The position numbers and the translations under genes are program-made. Shown piece by piece: positions 46,231 to 58,070 of a stretch of 64,000 nt of DNA. The notes beneath the pieces were generated by a model, which was not told the origin of the DNA, searched no databases, and was given only the letters and a program-made list of their open reading frames with translations. How positions within the stretch are numbered: position 1 is the stretch's first letter; each line of letters begins with the position of its first letter. Origin of the DNA: Kingdonia uniflora (Eukaryota; Streptophyta; Magnoliopsida; Ranunculales; Circaeasteraceae); assembly GCA_014058105.1 (NCBI GenBank), contig JACGCM010002684.1:868001-932000 (forward strand). Reading direction: 5' to 3'.

Positions 46231-49200
46231 AAGTCAAAGTCCGGGCTAACCACATTACCGATAACATAACTTCCATCACTATGAAGTTATCAGCGTCAGA
46301 CTCTTCAGCGACACTAATGCCGACATGGATCAACATACGGAGTAATCTGTAATGATATCTCAGTAGTCACAATAGAGAGCACTAGTAGTTTCTTTTCTCG
46401 CAGAGACTTGATTTACTTTTTGTCAATATTTTTTATTATGTTAGGAACAAATCATTTATGTTTCAATAAAGTGCTCGTGATATACATGAGATTTTCAATT
46501 TGTTCTAAATTGTGATTATTCGAATTTATTACTTGAGAAGTAGTTAAATTCTATGTATGATAGTTAATCTACTATATACAACCCGCCTATGGATCTATCT
46601 GCTCATTGAGCATAACCGATAATCGAATGAGTGACGACACATGTCTAAGAGACATTAGTACCACGCACTCGATCATTTTGAGAAATAAATATATTTATTG
46701 TCTAACCTTGTGCATCGGGGATGGCACGAATATCATTGGTACTGCCAACATGATAGAATGTACTGAGTGCGTCACGCTATGACTCTCTAACGGTACGATA
46801 CAGGGTATCTAGTCCACTTTATAAACAAGTAAATCCAGCCAGATTTTCCCGAGTTTAGGGAGATACATGATAATGCTTATCACGTAACGACTATCGGAGA
46901 AAATGATAGACAAAGTTTTGTGCATTCACTCAATGTCTACAAGTTAGAACATGCTATTTAAACAGTTTCAAATATACTCCTCAGGGCTCGGATAGTGAGG
47001 AGGATTATCGGGATTATATCTCAACTTTCCTTAAAATGATAGAAGATCCAGAGAGTGTACGTGTAACGATTGCTTTCAAGAAAAGTCTATTATTTCATCT
47101 TAGTATGATCAAGGTGGAGTGGGATCTCCAGCCTTTGCCCCAAACGCATCCATGGAGACACATATGGACCTATCCATCCACATTGTGGCCCACTTGAATA
47201 TTTTTGGTCATAATAGACGCATCTAGGAGTGGTCTTACGTTTGCCTATTATTAAAATCTATGAATGCAACGTTAGCCCGACTTCTCACTTAGATCATTCG
47301 ATCGCAGGCTCAGTTCCTGGATTGACCGATCAAAGTCGATCGATACAACTTGATGGGGGTTTGAGAGTATGACTCACAGGCTTTTGATGATTATTTTACC
47401 ATTAAATGGGATAAATAATTGAGCATCGTGAGTACTCCATACCATACCCAACTCGGGATTGGCGGAGAACTTAATTAAGCGATTTAGGATAATTGTTAGG
47501 CCACTGAGATCACAACTTTCGGCTACTGTGGGGGATATGCATTCTTGCTCCCATAGCACTGATTAGGGTTTGTCCCATAAGAAAATCATCAAATTATTTT
47601 TTCCTAAAAATGACTAGTAACAGGGTCGGTGCCTGGTGTCGCCCACTGACGAACATTTGGATATTCTTTACAGGTGCCAATCGCACCACAATGTATAAAG
47701 ATGGGACTCTCAACGTCGGTCTGGAATTATGTGGGTTATGATTCACATTTATCACTGAATATTTAGAACCCACTGATGACGTATATACTGTAGGGGCAGA
47801 TAATTGTCACTTTGATGAGACGATATTCCCAGCATCGGAGGGAGATATGGCAGTCAATGTTGAGGATGTTTCTAAGAGGTCTTGGAAAACACCATCGTTG
47901 TCTCATCTAGATCCTTATACATAAGTTAGGTGACAATAAGGTTCAATAGATTACAAACCTCAAATAGGTCGTAAATGAATTGCCATACACATTCATAGAT
48001 ACTATTGAAGTACCTTAAGTGTATGTACCGGTAAGTAATGCACCTACACAGCAGAACGTTTCGGGAGAACTAGTACCGCAGCTGAACGTTCCAGGGGAAT
48101 TAATACCACAAAAGAATCTGAGGCTCGCGCTTAGTGCGGAGCACCATTGGAATAAAGTATTATGAGCTGAAGAGCTATAGAATATGGGACAAATATGACT
48201 AATGGTGTAGTCGGTTCATCGAGAATGGAACCACCCATCAACAAGGCAATAGTAGCTATACCACCAGTTGATGCATTACGAGACTAGCCCGGCGTGGCAC
48301 TTACGCGTATGATAATAAGAAGATATCGATCTATTAAAAGTCTGTAATTGTAAAACGTAGGATCGTTCGGTAGACATTTATCGACAAGGTATTCATATTC
48401 GTTGTTGTGCTCGCCATTAAGGATTAGGATTCAGAACCACTAATTGTAAATGACTGTGTGTTGTTGTACATTGGCCAAAGTGGGCATCTGGAATCCAAGC
48501 GAAGCTCAGTTTGCTAGCAAAATGCGAAGTAATATAATTGAGCATGTTAGTTATAAATGGGAAAGGTACAAAAACATTATTAACTCGGAGAGATAATTTG
48601 TTCAAGGCAAGACTAGTTGCCCAGGAAATCTTTAAGAGATCTAGTATCGATTGCAGTGTGACTTATTACCCGGTTATGGATGTTATAACACTTCAGTACT
48701 AATCAGTCTATCAAGTTGTCGAGGACAAGTTAGACATGCGTCTGATGTAAATACTACGTATTTATATGGGAAACTATATACGAATATCTACATGAAGCTA
48801 CCTGAGGAGGTATAAGCTTTTGGAAGCAATTAATCCCGACACACGAGGTGTGTACATAATAAAATTAAAAATTTTATTATTGACTTGAAGTAATCAGGGC
48901 CCATGAGATATAGTAAGTTGACTGAGTATTTGAAGGCCGGGGACTTTGCAAATATCCTTATATGTTCATGCGTTCTTATTTAGAACACAAATATTAGCTT
49001 CACTCATCATAACTGTGTACTAAATGATTTATATATCATTAGACCTCCAAGGGAGATCGCGAGAGCTGCCGAATACCTTGGGAAGAAATTCGAAATAAAA
49101 GACCTTGGGAATTCTAGTAGTATCTTGATTTTCAGATCGAACATCTTGGTAGTGGCATACTCGTACACCAAGCAATATATATCGAAAAAGTTATCTAACA

Positions 49201-49990
49201 CTTCGATATGAATGCAGCACACACGTTGCTAAGTCGTTTATATATTGTGCGTCCATAACTTGGGTGTGCACAACGACATCTTTCACCATCCTAATGGAGG
49301 GAGAAACTCCTCGGGCCGTGGCGCAATAGCTAGGAAGTGCTTTGCTATAGTTAATTGGGTATACTAAACCTAATGACTCATTCGCAGTAAACTGTTTGGT
49401 TTGCCATAGTTTTGTTCCTACCCAAAGGCACTGGATTGAGATCAGGCACATTCTGTGGTATCTGATCGGTATGAAAGACTGGGGCCTGTTCTACTCAAAA
49501 TGGTAAACGTAAAAGTATAGAGTACACCGATACATAATACTTCTCAGACACACATAGAGGCCATTGTTAAATGGATTATGTGTTTATGTATCGAGATACA
49601 TAAAAAGATTCTTGGAAATCGATTAAGCAGACAACGGTAGCTACATCCTCGAACCACGAGGAGATTCTTGCACTTCATGAAGCTGGTAGAGAATGATGGT
49701 TACGTTCCACAAGATACATCAACTAAAGCTGTGACGTGTTCTATCCAAGATAAAGCATCGACTATGTATGAAGACAATTTAGCTTGCATCATTCAAGTCA
49801 ATGGTGATTTATCAATGGTGATAGAACGAAGTGCATTTCACAGAAGCCATTCAATCCTTATGAATTACAAAAGGCGAATGAGATTGGCGTGATTGAAGAC
49901 ATATTTGTAAACCTATTTACAAAGACTCTTGCATCACTTACGCTCAAGCAACTAGTACACGGAATTGTCATACAGAAGATTTATTTATCA
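46231..49990 (+). pseudogene. Copia pol, heavily decayed
   Basis: Readable blocks are YTNIYMKLPEEV near 48775-48815 (RT), RPPREIARAAEYLGKKFEIKDLG near 49040-49110 (RT connection), GILVHQ-type and YIEKVI-type phrases (frame-shifted) to 49200, and the C-terminal RNase H near 49660-49960 (LHEAGREWW, VNLFTKTLASLTLKQLVHGI). Between 46231 and 48750 integrase should lie, but no catalytic motif could be read with confidence. Stop codons and frameshifts are frequent throughout. Confidence 0.7.
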
Positions 49991-50261
49991 ATATCTCAGG
50001 GAGATAGATCTCAGGGGAGAACGACGTCAGGGGGAGTAGTCCCAGCCTGACGTGGATACATGCATGTTGTATTATTTTTCCTGATATAGCAAATTTTATC
50101 CTAGGAGGTTTTACAGACTAGAGGTTTTGATGAGGCAACGTATACGCGTTCACAACCCATACAGGCCATAGGATTATACTCTTTCCTTGCACAACTTTTT
50201 GCCCATGGGGTTTTTGCTAGGCAGAGGTTTTGATGAGACAAGTCATCCTGGTATGAAACAC

Positions 50262-50520
50262 ACTAAGGAAGAGTTGGGTCCATCCCAAGCTAGGAGCCCA
50301 ACTGGGTTGGGGTGTCCTATTGGATTCCTATCAAGCCCATAGGCTTTAGAGTTTATGGGGAAAGTTTGAGTAGGTTTGGTAACCTATATTGTAGGGTTAT
50401 CTGTTTTGTAGTACGTACAGAGAAACAATATCCAATTAATAAGAAATCATCTTCTCTCTCAATTGATCTCAATTGATCTCAATATATAACTATTAAGCTA
50501 GATTTTATTATTCCTCAACA
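50262..50520 (+). repeat. 3' LTR of the 7.3-kb copia element
   Basis: About 259 bp, ending TTCCTCAACA. The start is placed by alignment around AAGGAAGAGTTGGGTCC and is uncertain by several bases. An internal CAATTGATCT repeat (50459-50480) is absent from the other copy. Confidence 0.75.
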
Positions 50521-50763
50521 CTATCGATATATAACTTTGGATCGAATATTTATCAGATTGGACTAGGCATTATCCGAATCCAATATGAAATTATTTCAGA
50601 TGTTCCTTATTCGGATCGAATCGGAATAAATTCGGATTGGAAAAAATGGCATTTATATCCTAAAAAGGAATCAAATTTCATATTATATCCAATCCATTGA
50701 CAACCCTAAGTAAAACCACTATAAATTAATAGCCTTGGGACTAAGGAAATCTATTAATTAAGT

Positions 50764-51317
50764 GGGGTATCAATTTATCGATAAATTAATAACTGATTAA
50801 CTTATCGATTAATTAATAAGCTCATTAATTTATCAAAGTATTACTTTTTCCAAAATATTTTTCTTATATAATGAACAAAGAAATGATCGAGAAGGCGAAG
50901 TTGAAGTTGATAGTTATGTTTTTTATTCCGTTTCGTGTAAAGAAACTCTCAAAACAACAAGGACATTGAATAACTTCTTATTACTGTACGAGAATACCAC
51001 ACTAGAACTGTTTAGCATGTTACGAAAAATCAAAGATGAGATCTAACTTGACTTCAATTTCACAAAAAAGAAAAAAAAAGTAATACTTAGACTCATATTT
51101 CAAGGAACGTCGTCAATGTGAAATATATTTAATATTAACAAATTATTCATTTATGTAATAAGTGGGATATAAGAATCTTTAAGGAGTTATTTTATTATGT
51201 ATTATCTTATAATTTTAGCGAATTTATTAATTTAGTTCATTGACCCAAGTCGGGACAAACAAAAAATATTATTTAATTGCGATTATTAATTTATCTCGTA
51301 TAAATTTATCGGGTTCC
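50764..51317 (+). mobile_element. Small DNA transposon remnant, possibly Tigger/mariner-like
   Basis: Inverted ends: GGGGTATCAATTTATCGATA with AATTAATAA at 50764-50792, and on the minus strand AAATTTATACGAG with ATAAATTAATAA near 51285-51310. Inside, a + strand frame (50888-51043) encodes KETLKTTRTLNNFLLLYENT and LRKIKDEI, which reminds me of plant CENPB/jerky-type transposase tails. The family call is tentative. Confidence 0.4.
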
Positions 51318-51679
51318 TCTGTATTTGGTATTTTGCTCTTCCTCCTCGTTGGTAAGTTATTTCTAGGCCAATTTGTAGAGATTTTCTGGTGAACACTGTA
51401 TGACTACTTCATTGCACCTAACTAGAACTACAATTACATTCTTTAATTGGACAGAGCTCTAAACATCATCAACAGTTGTGGCCGGGGTGATTCAAGTCCC
51501 AAAAATTTACGGAATGCCGGCCGAAATGCTTAATTCCAGAATCAAATCCGATGAAGATATCCCTCAAAAGTTGATTCCGAAACTTTTTGAAGGAGTATTA
51601 GGATACCATACCAAAAACCTCCTCGTTGTTGAATGGTTAGGTACCCTGTTACAAACTAAGTTGTAACTTTTGCAAGCAG

Positions 51680-52165
51680 CTTTTCAACTTTTGAAAGCCC
51701 TCCTTGAACACATCCTAATTTACGATTTCCTCCTCTTGTTTCAGGATTTTGTACCATAACTAAGCGTCGCCTTCAAGATAAAAGGATGTTAAAGATACAT
51801 GATCCGCATCCAGAGTTTACTGGAATTGAAAGAATTGCTCGGCTCGACATATCCAACTAGTTGGTTCTTCTTCGCCATTATAACAAGGAAAATTCAATTT
51901 CACTAGCTTCGGTGCATAAGAGTTGTTGAAGCTTTGTTCCGTTACCCTTGTTTCTCTCTCCGCTAGTTTTGTTTCGAGCTTCTGAATTTTCTCCTCTTTC
52001 CTTACTAACTTGAGCCGTGATTTGATCCATCCTAGCGGAGCATGTCGAAAATCTCAGCCATTCAGTTCATGATGTGTTGCTGACCAGCTGAGAGTGTCGC
52101 CATACCTTTATCTAGATGCTCGACGCGTTGGTTCATGCTTGAATTGAGACATCACTATGGCACGT
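51680..52165 (-). pseudogene. Ty3/gypsy gag fragment
   Basis: Minus strand from about 52160: MNQRVEHLDKGMATLSAGQQ, a gap region, then NGEEEPTSWICRAEQFFQFQ near 51870-51810, SFYLEGDA near 51765, LWYKIL and KQEEEIVN-stop-DVFKEG (to about 51690). These are the standard blocks of plant gypsy Gag. Several stops are present. No LTR is attached, so this is a fragment. The + strand frames over it are shadows. Confidence 0.8.
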
Positions 52166-52324
52166 ACTAGATATTTGGCCTTCCTATTTTGGATACAATG
52201 TAACTTAATGGAATTTTTAGAGAATTACAGGGGATTTGATGGAAAGGTAGAAAAATAGAAATAAGAAGATAAAAAATATATAATAAAGATATGGTTCAAT
52301 TGACGGAGCCTAAACACCTCCTAA

Positions 52325-52720
52325 GAGCATCAGCAGCAGGGTAGGGAAAATACAATGCCAAATCAGCCAAAAAAAACAATTGTGGCGAGTTGAAAATCAT
52401 CCCTCCTTTTCAGGCTAGGTAAAATACACTGCCAACTAAGCAAGGGGTCCCACTTTTTGGATTTTAAAATAGACTCGCAACACATAAAGATGGACGTGCT
52501 TCAAAAGAGAATCTTAGTTTAAATTAAAAGGTGATACGTGGAAGTGTTTGATTGGCACAAATAGGATGCAGGATAGGAGAGAGAAACATTAGCCACCCGC
52601 TACATGTAGCGAGGATTTGTCTCGTAAGGAGCGCTAATTGGATTGTGGCGAGCCTGGAAAAGCATTTTTTAAGGGTTTTCTCTGACAAAATCGATTGTAG
52701 CTACCCTGCTTCCCATGCTC
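52325..52720. mobile_element. Harbinger/Tourist-like MITE, 396 bp
   Basis: Terminal inverted repeats GAGCATCAGCAGCAGGGTAG (52325) and CTACCCTGCTTCCCATGCTC (ending 52720) match over 20 bp with a few differences. Both ends are flanked by TAA (52322-52324 and 52721-52723), the target preference of PIF/Harbinger elements. No coding. Confidence 0.75.
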
Positions 52721-52970
52721 TAACAACTCTGAACTTCTGACAAATCTCTGCATGATTTTATTCCATTCAAATACTCTTTAAATAAGAGTTTAACATTAAC
52801 TAAACTCCTAAACGAAAATTATGAGAATAAATACTAGTTTTTGCCATCTTTGCAAAATCGATACTTTGGCAAGCCTCTTCCAAAATCGATACTAAAATTA
52901 ACAAATCGATAATGGTCCCACCTGCTACCCCTTAGCTGCCACCCTATTCTCAAACATTAAATGTTGATGG

Positions 52971-53164
52971 GTAGTCTAATCTGCTACAGTAATAAATCTA
53001 CCAACTCACAAAGATTACTCAACAAATGACAAAGCTATACCAAAACAATTACAAAGATTTACACATCAAATGCCAAAGTTCTCGCATAACAAATGATAAA
53101 TAATGCAAAAAAATGAGAAACTATCCCACTGGAGTGGTTGAGTAGTCTAATCTGCTACAGTAAT
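52971..53164. repeat. 23-bp direct repeats, 171 bp apart
   Basis: GTAGTCTAATCTGCTACAGT followed by AAT occurs identically at 52971-52993 and 53142-53164. The spacer contains three ACAAATGA/CAAATGCC-type phrases like those of the MULE block to the right, so these repeats may mark its left edge. Confidence 0.7.
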
Positions 53165-54324
53165 CAGAACGGTAATAAGAGGGAAGATTCCTCCCTAAAT
53201 ACACTACTAACATTAAAAATCAAAGCTTCTTCTTTTTATTCTTCTTCTTCTTCAACAACAAAGCTTCTACAAAAATTAAAGCAGATTCTCCTTGATGTAC
53301 TGTTTGTCTCCTTCATGTGCTAAGTTTTTCAACTATCGTTCTGCATTCCCTAAAATCCTCACACAGAGGTCATTGGGAGAAAAATATCACTTTTATCATA
53401 TGTTATTCTCGTTGCCAAAGACCATTGTAATCCTTCTCTCTGACCATTAAAATAATTATTTCAGTAAATATCATTTCTAACTCTGTATCCATCATCTCTA
53501 ACTGTGTATCCGCATTACGATTTATCCCATTTATCTTAAGAAAAGATGTTATGCAAGATGATACAATTCGTACATAATCATTTTTCTTCGACTTTTTAAT
53601 CATCTGTCTTCTGCTACTATATCACCGAAATTGTTCATTGATATCATTTATTTTGGTATTCCTATCATTTGTTTGAGGGATTGCTGAAGTTCAGTTTTAT
53701 ATCATTTTTCTCATTTGTTTTCTGGTACTTTATCACCGGAATTGTTTATTTATATCATTTGTTTCAGGGATGAATGGAGTTCAACTTTATACCATTGTTC
53801 ATTTTGGTAGGGATATCGTATGTCTAAAGATCGGCTCAATCGTTACTTATATTGGAGGAAGTACAAAACTTACCTCACTAAGAGCGCACTCGTCATACAA
53901 AGATTTTGTTACACTCCTTGAAGAAACAAGTGAAATCCGCCGTGAGGACTGTAAGCTGTACAACTTTGTCCATGGTTGTGCATGCACAATTTTATCAGTC
54001 CAGGACTTTACCGTAATGATCAATACGCATAAAACCAATCCCGACACACCCTTTCACATATGGATTGTTAATGAGCTTAGGGTACCTTCCCAGAACTCCC
54101 AGAACTTTATTTATGATTTCCGTTCTTCGGGTAAAGGGTTGTCTACCACCAAAGATACTGGTTCAGGTAGAGGCTTGTCCACCACCAAAGCGGGGGGACC
54201 TTTACGGCATAACTCATTTCCTGATCCTGAACCTGAATACAGGGGTTACCCTGAAACAAATGGCAGAGGGTTTGATCCGCGCAGGTTTGGACCTTTTGTG
54301 GATGATAAAAATGATTCTTTCAAA

Positions 54325-54582
54325 ACTATCCGTACTGATGTTCCTCACTCAAAAGAACCTAGTATTCCTCAATCAAATGTTCATCTCTCAAATAAACCTG
54401 TGGTAACTAATGTTCCTCAATCAAATGAACTTTTTCAAACTATACATACTAATGTTCCCCTCTCAAATAAACCTTTTATTCCTCAATCAAGTATTCATCT
54501 CTCAAATGAACCTATGTTAACTAATGTTCCTCCTTCAAATGAACCTATGTTAACTAATGTTCATCTTTCAATTGAACCCTAA
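54325..54582 (+). repeat. Degenerate 30-40-bp coding repeats in the MULE transposase linker
   Basis: About nine units encode variants of NVPxSNEPxxT or HLSNxPxxT (consensus DNA AATGTTCCTCAATCAAATGA). They expand the Pro/Ser-rich linker between the N-terminal and MuDR domains. Confidence 0.8.
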
Positions 54583-55300
54583 CCTATCATTGGAAAAACT
54601 AAAACTTCAGGTAAGTTCACAGAATTTGTCATTTGTGTGTTCTTTTTTATCATTTCATATTCAATTTCTATCATGCTAAGTTGAATATTTCTCATTTGTT
54701 TAGCTGAGTTTCGATTTGAGCCACAACCCGAATAGGTGAAAGATCTCCTGGAATTTCGATTCAAATCTACTGCGTACACGGAGGATCCCTATGACTTCAG
54801 TAAAAAGTTTAACATTGGTGATCTATATCGAGATAGGATTGAACTCAAGAATCACATAAGAGCTTATGCAGTTGTAAACAAGTTCAATCTGGAACACGTT
54901 CTGAGCAACGAATATAAAATCGTGGTACGTTGCAAAGGTCATAAATGATCTTGTCAGATTTATGCGACAAGGTTGGTCAGCTCTGCCATATTTAGAGTAA
55001 ATACTTATTTCTCTGTGCATACTTGCATCCGAGTGGAAACTGAAGGTGGGAACGCGTATAAGGCAGCGTCTAGTAGATGGGTTGCTTCTATAATCAAGCA
55101 AAAACTACGAAATGACCCAGACTACAAACCTTCCGAAATTATTGATGATATGCAAATTCATCACAATATTGATGTAACATACAATCTTGCCTGGCGTGCA
55201 AAAGAAAAAGCCCACGCTGAGGTATCATCACTTTATATGTCATTTTTTCTCCCTTAAAAGTCATTTGTACAACCTTGTTAATCATTTATTCTCATATGTA

Positions 55301-55420
55301 CTTGCCATACAAGTCATTTGTAAAATACTCTGTCATTTGTACTTGCCATACAAGTCATTTGTAAAACACTCTGTCATTTGTACTTGCCATACAAGTTATT
55401 TGTAAAACATTGTTTATTAT
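55301..55420 (+). repeat. 41-bp tandem repeat in MULE intron
   Basis: CTTGCCATACAAGTCATTTG units start at 55301, 55342 and 55383. The array lies wholly inside the intron 55222-55463, and each full unit holds two TCATTTGT octamers. Confidence 0.9.
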
Positions 55421-57059
55421 TTGTCTGCTCCATAATTTCATTTGATCTACGTAATTACTTCAGATGCGGGGCAACTTTCAGCACACATACCAACTACTTA
55501 TGAGCTACTTTGCGAAAGTGAGGTTGGTTGACCTAGATTTTGTATTTGACATACAAACTACGAGTTCTAAGGATAAGAGATTCACAAGGTATTTTTGGTG
55601 TTTTGGTCCCCCCAAAAAAACTTATAAACTATTGAGACCAGTTGTTGTGATTGACAAAACTTTTTTAAGAGAGAGATATCGTGAGACTCTCCTAACAACC
55701 ATCGCCATTGACCCAAGTAATCATATTTTTCCACTTGCATTTTCAATAACAGACTCGGAGACCACCGAAAGTTGGACATACTTCCTGGAGATGTTTGGAT
55801 CTAATTTTCACAGTTATGGTACTAGATTCGTCGTCATCTCTGACAGGAACCCTAGAATTATTAATGTTGTACCCAAGGTGTTTCCATTTGGAATTCATAT
55901 ATTTTGCGCCTTCCACGTATCTAACAACATTAAAACAACCCTCAAAAGCACGAGGATCGTATTTAGGATGGCAGCAGAGGTCCTAACCAGCAGTGATTTT
56001 GATAAACACATGAATATTATCCGGAATACAGATCTAGTGGGTCTCCAATACATACTAGGTATTCCCAAGGAAACATGGTCTAATCGATACATTCCAATGA
56101 GTAGGTACGTACATTGTCACTCTGTATTGCTCAACTAATCATTTGTTATATGAATAATAGTCATTTTAACTCCATTTACTTTCTTATTTGCCATTTTTTT
56201 ACCATTATTTCTCATCATTTCTTTATTATTCCTTTTACAGTTGTATGACCTCATTTTTCATCTGTATACGCTCATTTGGCATTTGACTTCTATGGTTTAT
56301 CATTTTTTTAGATACGGAGTCGCTTATACAAATCATGTCGAGAGTTGGAATAATATTATTTTGAAAGTAAGAGATCTCCCTATCCATGTGTTTATTAAGG
56401 AATTGTGTAGAATCTATTCGGAAATGTCCTACACGTATATGGAGGAAGCTGAGAAGAGTTAAGCTCGTTTAACGTCATGGGCTATGAATCACTCTGAGAG
56501 CAAAAAGTTTGTTGCAGATTCACTAACCTGCAGGGTTCGTACATCACGTCACCATTTTCAAATGACTAGTTATGGCAGAACCGATACTGTAAATATTGAA
56601 GATGGTACTTGCTCTTGTCGTTGGTGGCAAACGATGGGTATACCTTGTGAACACGGAGTACGCGCTCTGGGTCTTGTTAATCCCGATCCAACTACACATG
56701 TCTCTGAGTACTACACAAATAATACATACAAGACTGTTTATGAACCTATATGGATTCCTATAAGAGGAATTGAGCAATGGAAAATTTTAAAAACTGATCC
56801 ACGTGTTCGTGCTCCTATTCTAAGAGTTTGAGTCGGTCGTCCTCGCACGCGAAGGAAGAGAAGGGAAAAAATGTCTGGCCTTGTTACCAAACTAAAATTT
56901 TGTAGTAGGTATCAAAAAAATAGACACAATCGTCGTTCTTGTAAGCTTCTGCCAATCCCATCTGATGGCAATACATGTCTGACAATGACACCGTCTTTTA
57001 TGATGAGCACTGAGCCACCTGTCATCCCAGATGAAGATGTTGCAATCAGTTTGCACTGA

Positions 57060-57600
57060 TGATTTTGGGTACTCTATGTATCATTTATTTCTATGATCTT
57101 TATCGTCAGTGCTAGAAAATTCATCATTCGTCTAATTGTAACTGTCATTTATTAAAAATGAAATTCTCATTTGTCTGTTTCCATTGTATAATTATTTAGC
57201 AACGAACTGTCATTTGTACACGGAGAATATTATTTTTTTTGCATGATCTCATTGTTTGCTTCTGAAGTGTCATTTGTGTATGAATACTTTCTCATTTGTT
57301 TGTTTCCATGATATCATTATTTTATTCAGAACTGTCATTTGTTCTCAAATAATTTCTCATATGTTGGTTTCTATTATTTCATTGTTTGCCAAAAAAATTT
57401 CATTGTCTGTTGAATTTTTATCTTCAGTTCTTCATTAAACTTGACCCCCTAAATCATCATTATTTTCTTACAAAACTGTGATTGTTTTGTTTGCCACATA
57501 CCAAACGGAAACCACTACTTAACTATAAAAGGCAAACGAAATAACACCAAATAAAACATCTTTTCATTCATACAAAGACAAAGTACTAGTTACCACAAAA
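57060..57600. other. Non-coding, TCATTTGT-rich tail of the MULE transposase gene
   Basis: No coding. Five exact TCATTTGT octamers and several near-matches occur between 57160 and 57350, some followed by CTGTTT or TTGTTT and spaced roughly 30-60 bp apart. Confidence 0.7.
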
Positions 57601-57633
57601 AATGAACAAACTAAATACCAAAAAAACAAATGT

Positions 57634-58070
57634 TCACAACTCCTCCTTATCACGTTCTGCGCATTCCAGATCGTGCTCCAAAGCCTGGATCTTCTGCACG
57701 AGACAACTAATCTTAGAAGCCGACTCTTCGCACAGTTCTTGTGCTCATCCCGGTCCAACTTTACGGCGCAGAGCTGATCTCCCATGAAGCGCATATGGAA
57801 CTTGAACTCTTCAAAATACAGATCTCTCTTTGCTATAGTTTGATGGAGTTCATCCTGGATATAATCGAACGCTCCTGATTTCTCCCTGAAGTCTTCTTAA
57901 TGCTATTTCAACATTTGTGCCTTCTCACAAGAGATATCCTTCTCTATTAGACATAGTCTATTCAATTTGTAGAGACGTTGGTCACATTGATTTTCCTGCA
58001 TCCCTACCGACTCAAACCAATCGTATGGAGTGTTCGAAGATACATGGCTAACTCGAGTGGAGTGTGGCAT
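57634..58070 (-). pseudogene. Coiled-coil gene, copy 1 (frameshifted)
   Basis: Start at 58070 (MPHSTRVSHVSSNTPYDWFE), stop TGA at 57634-57636, 437 bp and therefore out of frame once. Helical, charged sequence follows: QRLYKLNRLCLIEKDISCEK, then EEFKFHMRFMGDQLCAVKLD and RDKEEL at the end. No known domain. It aligns throughout with copy 2 at 58614-59048 (shared LNRxCLxEKD, EKAQxLK, FKFHxRFM, KLDRDEHK, KE(E)L end). It lies tail-to-tail with the MULE transposase. Function unknown; the family looks like a small structural or regulatory protein. Confidence 0.6.

Larger units (their letters stand above)
43186..50520 (+). mobile_element. Decayed Ty1/copia element, 7.3 kb
   Basis: Left LTR 43186-43406 and right LTR about 50262-50520 share GGGAAAGTTTGAGTAGGTTT and TAGTACGTACAGAGAAACAA. 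The left copy has lost about 28 bp near its start. Internal order on the + strand is a long non-coding leader, gag with a CCHC knuckle (to 46211), then badly decayed pol whose RT and RNase H pieces can still be read (48750-49960). Before the 3' LTR the phrase AGAGGTTTTGATGAGrCAA occurs twice (near 50121 and 50223). No clean target duplication is seen (ATATA before the left LTR is not matched directly after the right). Confidence 0.85.
42886..50708. mobile_element. hAT-type non-autonomous element, split by a copia insertion
   Basis: Terminal inverted repeats AAGGGCTGTTAATGGATCG (42886) and the complement of TAGGGTTGTCAATGGATTGG (ending 50708) match at most positions. They are flanked by the 8-bp repeats TGTAAAAC (42878-42885) and AGTAAAAC (50709-50716). 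The 8-bp duplication and the AGGGyTGTyAATGG termini fit hAT. Subterminal regions are full of GGATCCGAAT/ATTCGGAT-type direct and inverted phrases. Without the copia insertion it is about 0.5 kb and codes for nothing. Confidence 0.75.
53770..57059 (+). pseudogene. MULE transposase (mudrA type)
   Basis: Exons by splice sites: 53770-54610, 54704-55221, 55464-56104 and 56312-57059. The N-terminus (MNGVQLYTIVHFGRDIVCLK) is followed by a repeat-rich linker (NVPxSN-type, 54325-54580). The MuDR DNA-binding region is EFRFKSTAYTEDPYDFSKKF. The MULE domain shows the first Asp in VVVIDKTFLRERYRETLL (near 55640), SFSITDSETTESWTYFLEMF-like sequence, and the second Asp in FVVISDRNPRI (near 55830) with IFCAFHVSNNIKTTLK. 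The SWIM zinc finger is CSCRWWQTMGIPCEHG (near 56605-56655). A C-terminal knuckle (CSRYQKNRHNRRSCK) has lost a Cys and the Gly. In-frame stops at about 54580, 54735, 54947, 56460 and 56831 show decay. Confidence 0.93.

Noticed and set aside
43186..50520. ATATA target duplication for the 7.3-kb copia
   Set aside because: ATATA precedes the left LTR, but on the right it lies several bases past the LTR end. Not a clean duplication.
51478..51666. 62-residue + strand ORF (MAGVIQVPKIYGMPAEML) as a host gene exon
   Set aside because: No recognised family. The neighbouring sequence is a minus-strand gypsy gag fragment, so I could not support a gene.
54065..54406. 113-residue ORF overlapping the MULE transposase
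   Set aside because: Alternate frame of the repeat-rich transposase linker; a shadow.
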